Positions 63,431 through 64,000 of a stretch of DNA of 64,000 nt are shown piece after piece. The position numbers and the translations under genes were made by a program. Each line of letters opens with the position of its first letter. Positions within the stretch are counted from its first letter, which is position 1. Source of the stretch: Bacteroidota bacterium (GTDB taxonomy: Bacteria > Bacteroidota > Bacteroidia > UBA7662 > CANHCV01); NCBI GenBank assembly GCA_947501265.1, contig CANMVY010000007.1, positions 41,416 through 105,415 of the forward strand, in the 5' to 3' direction. The notes below the pieces were generated by a model. That model did no database searches and was not told the origin of the DNA. It was given only the letters and a program-made list of their open reading frames with translations.

Positions 63431-64000
63431 GGTACGTTCTCAAGGCATTTATTGTCCGCCCGCCGATGTTTTTCTCGATCCACATCGCGCGGTTTCCAAG
63501 GCCATCATTTCCCATGCCCACTCCGACCACGCGCGTTGGGGCATGCAGCATTATATCGCTCCAACCCCCAGCGTAAACCTGATTAAAGCCAGAATTGGCA
63601 AAAATATTTCCATCGCTGGTTTTAATTATGGAGAAGAATTTACCATCAATGGAGTGAAATTTTCTTTTCATCCCGCAGGCCATATTCCCGGCAGTGCTCA
63701 AATTCGAGTAGAATACCATGGTGAAATTTGGGTATACACCGGCGATTTTAAATGGGAGGTCGATGGTGTTTCAGAGCCTTTTTATCCTGTTCAATGCCAC
63801 ACCTTAATTACCGAGTGCACCTTTGGAATCCCCGTTTTTCAATGGAGAAAGCAAGATTTCTGGTTCCAACAAATGGGAGAATGGTGGCAGCAAAACCAAG
63901 AAGACGGGAAAAATTCGGTGGTGTTGGCCTATTCCTTGGGAAAGGCGCAACGGATACTGAAAAATATTCCCCCATGCGGTAACATCTATGTGCACCCAGC
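63417..64000 (+). CDS. ligase-associated DNA exonuclease, metallo-beta-lactamase fold (5' part)
   Basis: 194 codons run to the window edge. ISHAHSDHARWGMQ carries the HxHxDH metal motif, FHPAGHIPGSAQIRVEY and YTGDFKWE are further metal and structural blocks, and VVLAYSLGKAQRIL follows. This matches the putative exonuclease of the ligase-associated DNA-damage module (exonuclease, ATP-dependent ligase, DEXH helicase, metallophosphoesterase). The partners would lie beyond the edge. The ATG overlaps the protease gene. Confidence 0.88.
   Translation, partial: MPLLEVRSQGIYCPPADVFLDPHRAVSKAIISHAHSDHARWGMQHYIAPTPSVNLIKARIGKNISIAGFNYGEEFTINGVKFSFHPAGHIPGSAQIRVEYHGEIWVYTGDFKWEVDGVSEPFYPVQCHTLITECTFGIPVFQWRKQDFWFQQMGEWWQQNQEDGKNSVVLAYSLGKAQRILKNIPPCGNIYVHP

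Noticed and set aside
1..64000. tRNA, rRNA, riboswitch or prophage genes
   Set aside because: I looked for cloverleaf and conserved rRNA patterns and for phage gene order and recognised none; a covariance-model search would be needed to exclude small RNAs.

Overview
The window comes from a Bacteroidota chromosome of middling GC content. The evidence is convergent: TAnnTTTG -7 promoter boxes in place of sigma70 -10 boxes, almost no Shine-Dalgarno sequences, a DUF3822-rsmD-coaD operon, a type IX secretion-like C-terminal tail, a FecA-like TonB-dependent receptor, type III glutamine synthetase, and a ligase-associated exonuclease. I annotate 58 protein genes, two of them cut by the window edges. 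I saw no rRNA, tRNA, CRISPR array, prophage or insertion sequence other than one REP-associated transposase. No gene-free stretch exceeds about 275 bases.

Layout. 1-11.2 kb is mostly minus strand: an ABC-F ATPase, gcvP, a phosphoribosyltransferase/3HCDH-domain pair, a thioesterase, a bacilliredoxin with a LETM1-like protein, two outer-membrane-type proteins and a PHP-degenerate DNA polymerase III alpha. 11.3-20.5 kb holds two small plus-strand genes, a pyrE-permease-wecB-GH3 glucosidase operon, a Nudix gene, and DUF3822-rsmD-coaD. 20.5-24 kb is a plus-strand set: thioesterase, CarH-type B12 photoreceptor regulator, CrtZ carotenoid hydroxylase and a secreted Asp-box protein. 24-33.6 kb has a secreted subtilisin, purD, a lipoprotein, dnaB, ung and assorted exported proteins. 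33.7-42.6 kb is a TetR-TolC-MFP-RND efflux operon followed by an MMPL-type exporter. 42.6-44 kb is the repeat-rich RAYT island and a YdcH protein. 44-54.5 kb contains cdd, glnN, a large Asp-box protein with an SLC13 transporter and mnmA, and the TonB receptor. 54.5-64 kb holds a flippase-methyltransferase-glycosyltransferase locus, xseAB with a methyltransferase and two lipoproteins, trmN6, a site-2 protease and the start of a ligase-associated exonuclease.

How the genes work together. The efflux operon is self-contained (regulator, outer-membrane channel, adaptor, pump). CarH and CrtZ are translationally coupled and suggest light/B12 control of carotenoid hydroxylation. Flippase, methyltransferase and GT2 form a surface-glycan unit. 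pyrE, purD, cdd and the PRTase are nucleotide metabolism but are not one operon.

The most notable observations are: (i) TAnnTTTG placed exactly 3-4 nt before the start codon of 13 genes, implying leaderless or nearly leaderless mRNAs and fixing several GTG starts; (ii) a shared, near-palindromic divergent promoter core at 20539-20552; (iii) a RAYT gene whose own coding sequence contains two REP-like hairpins with the same loop sequence and a 27-bp tandem array, one mutated copy of which supplies its stop codon; and (iv) the CarH light-sensing motif beside crtZ.
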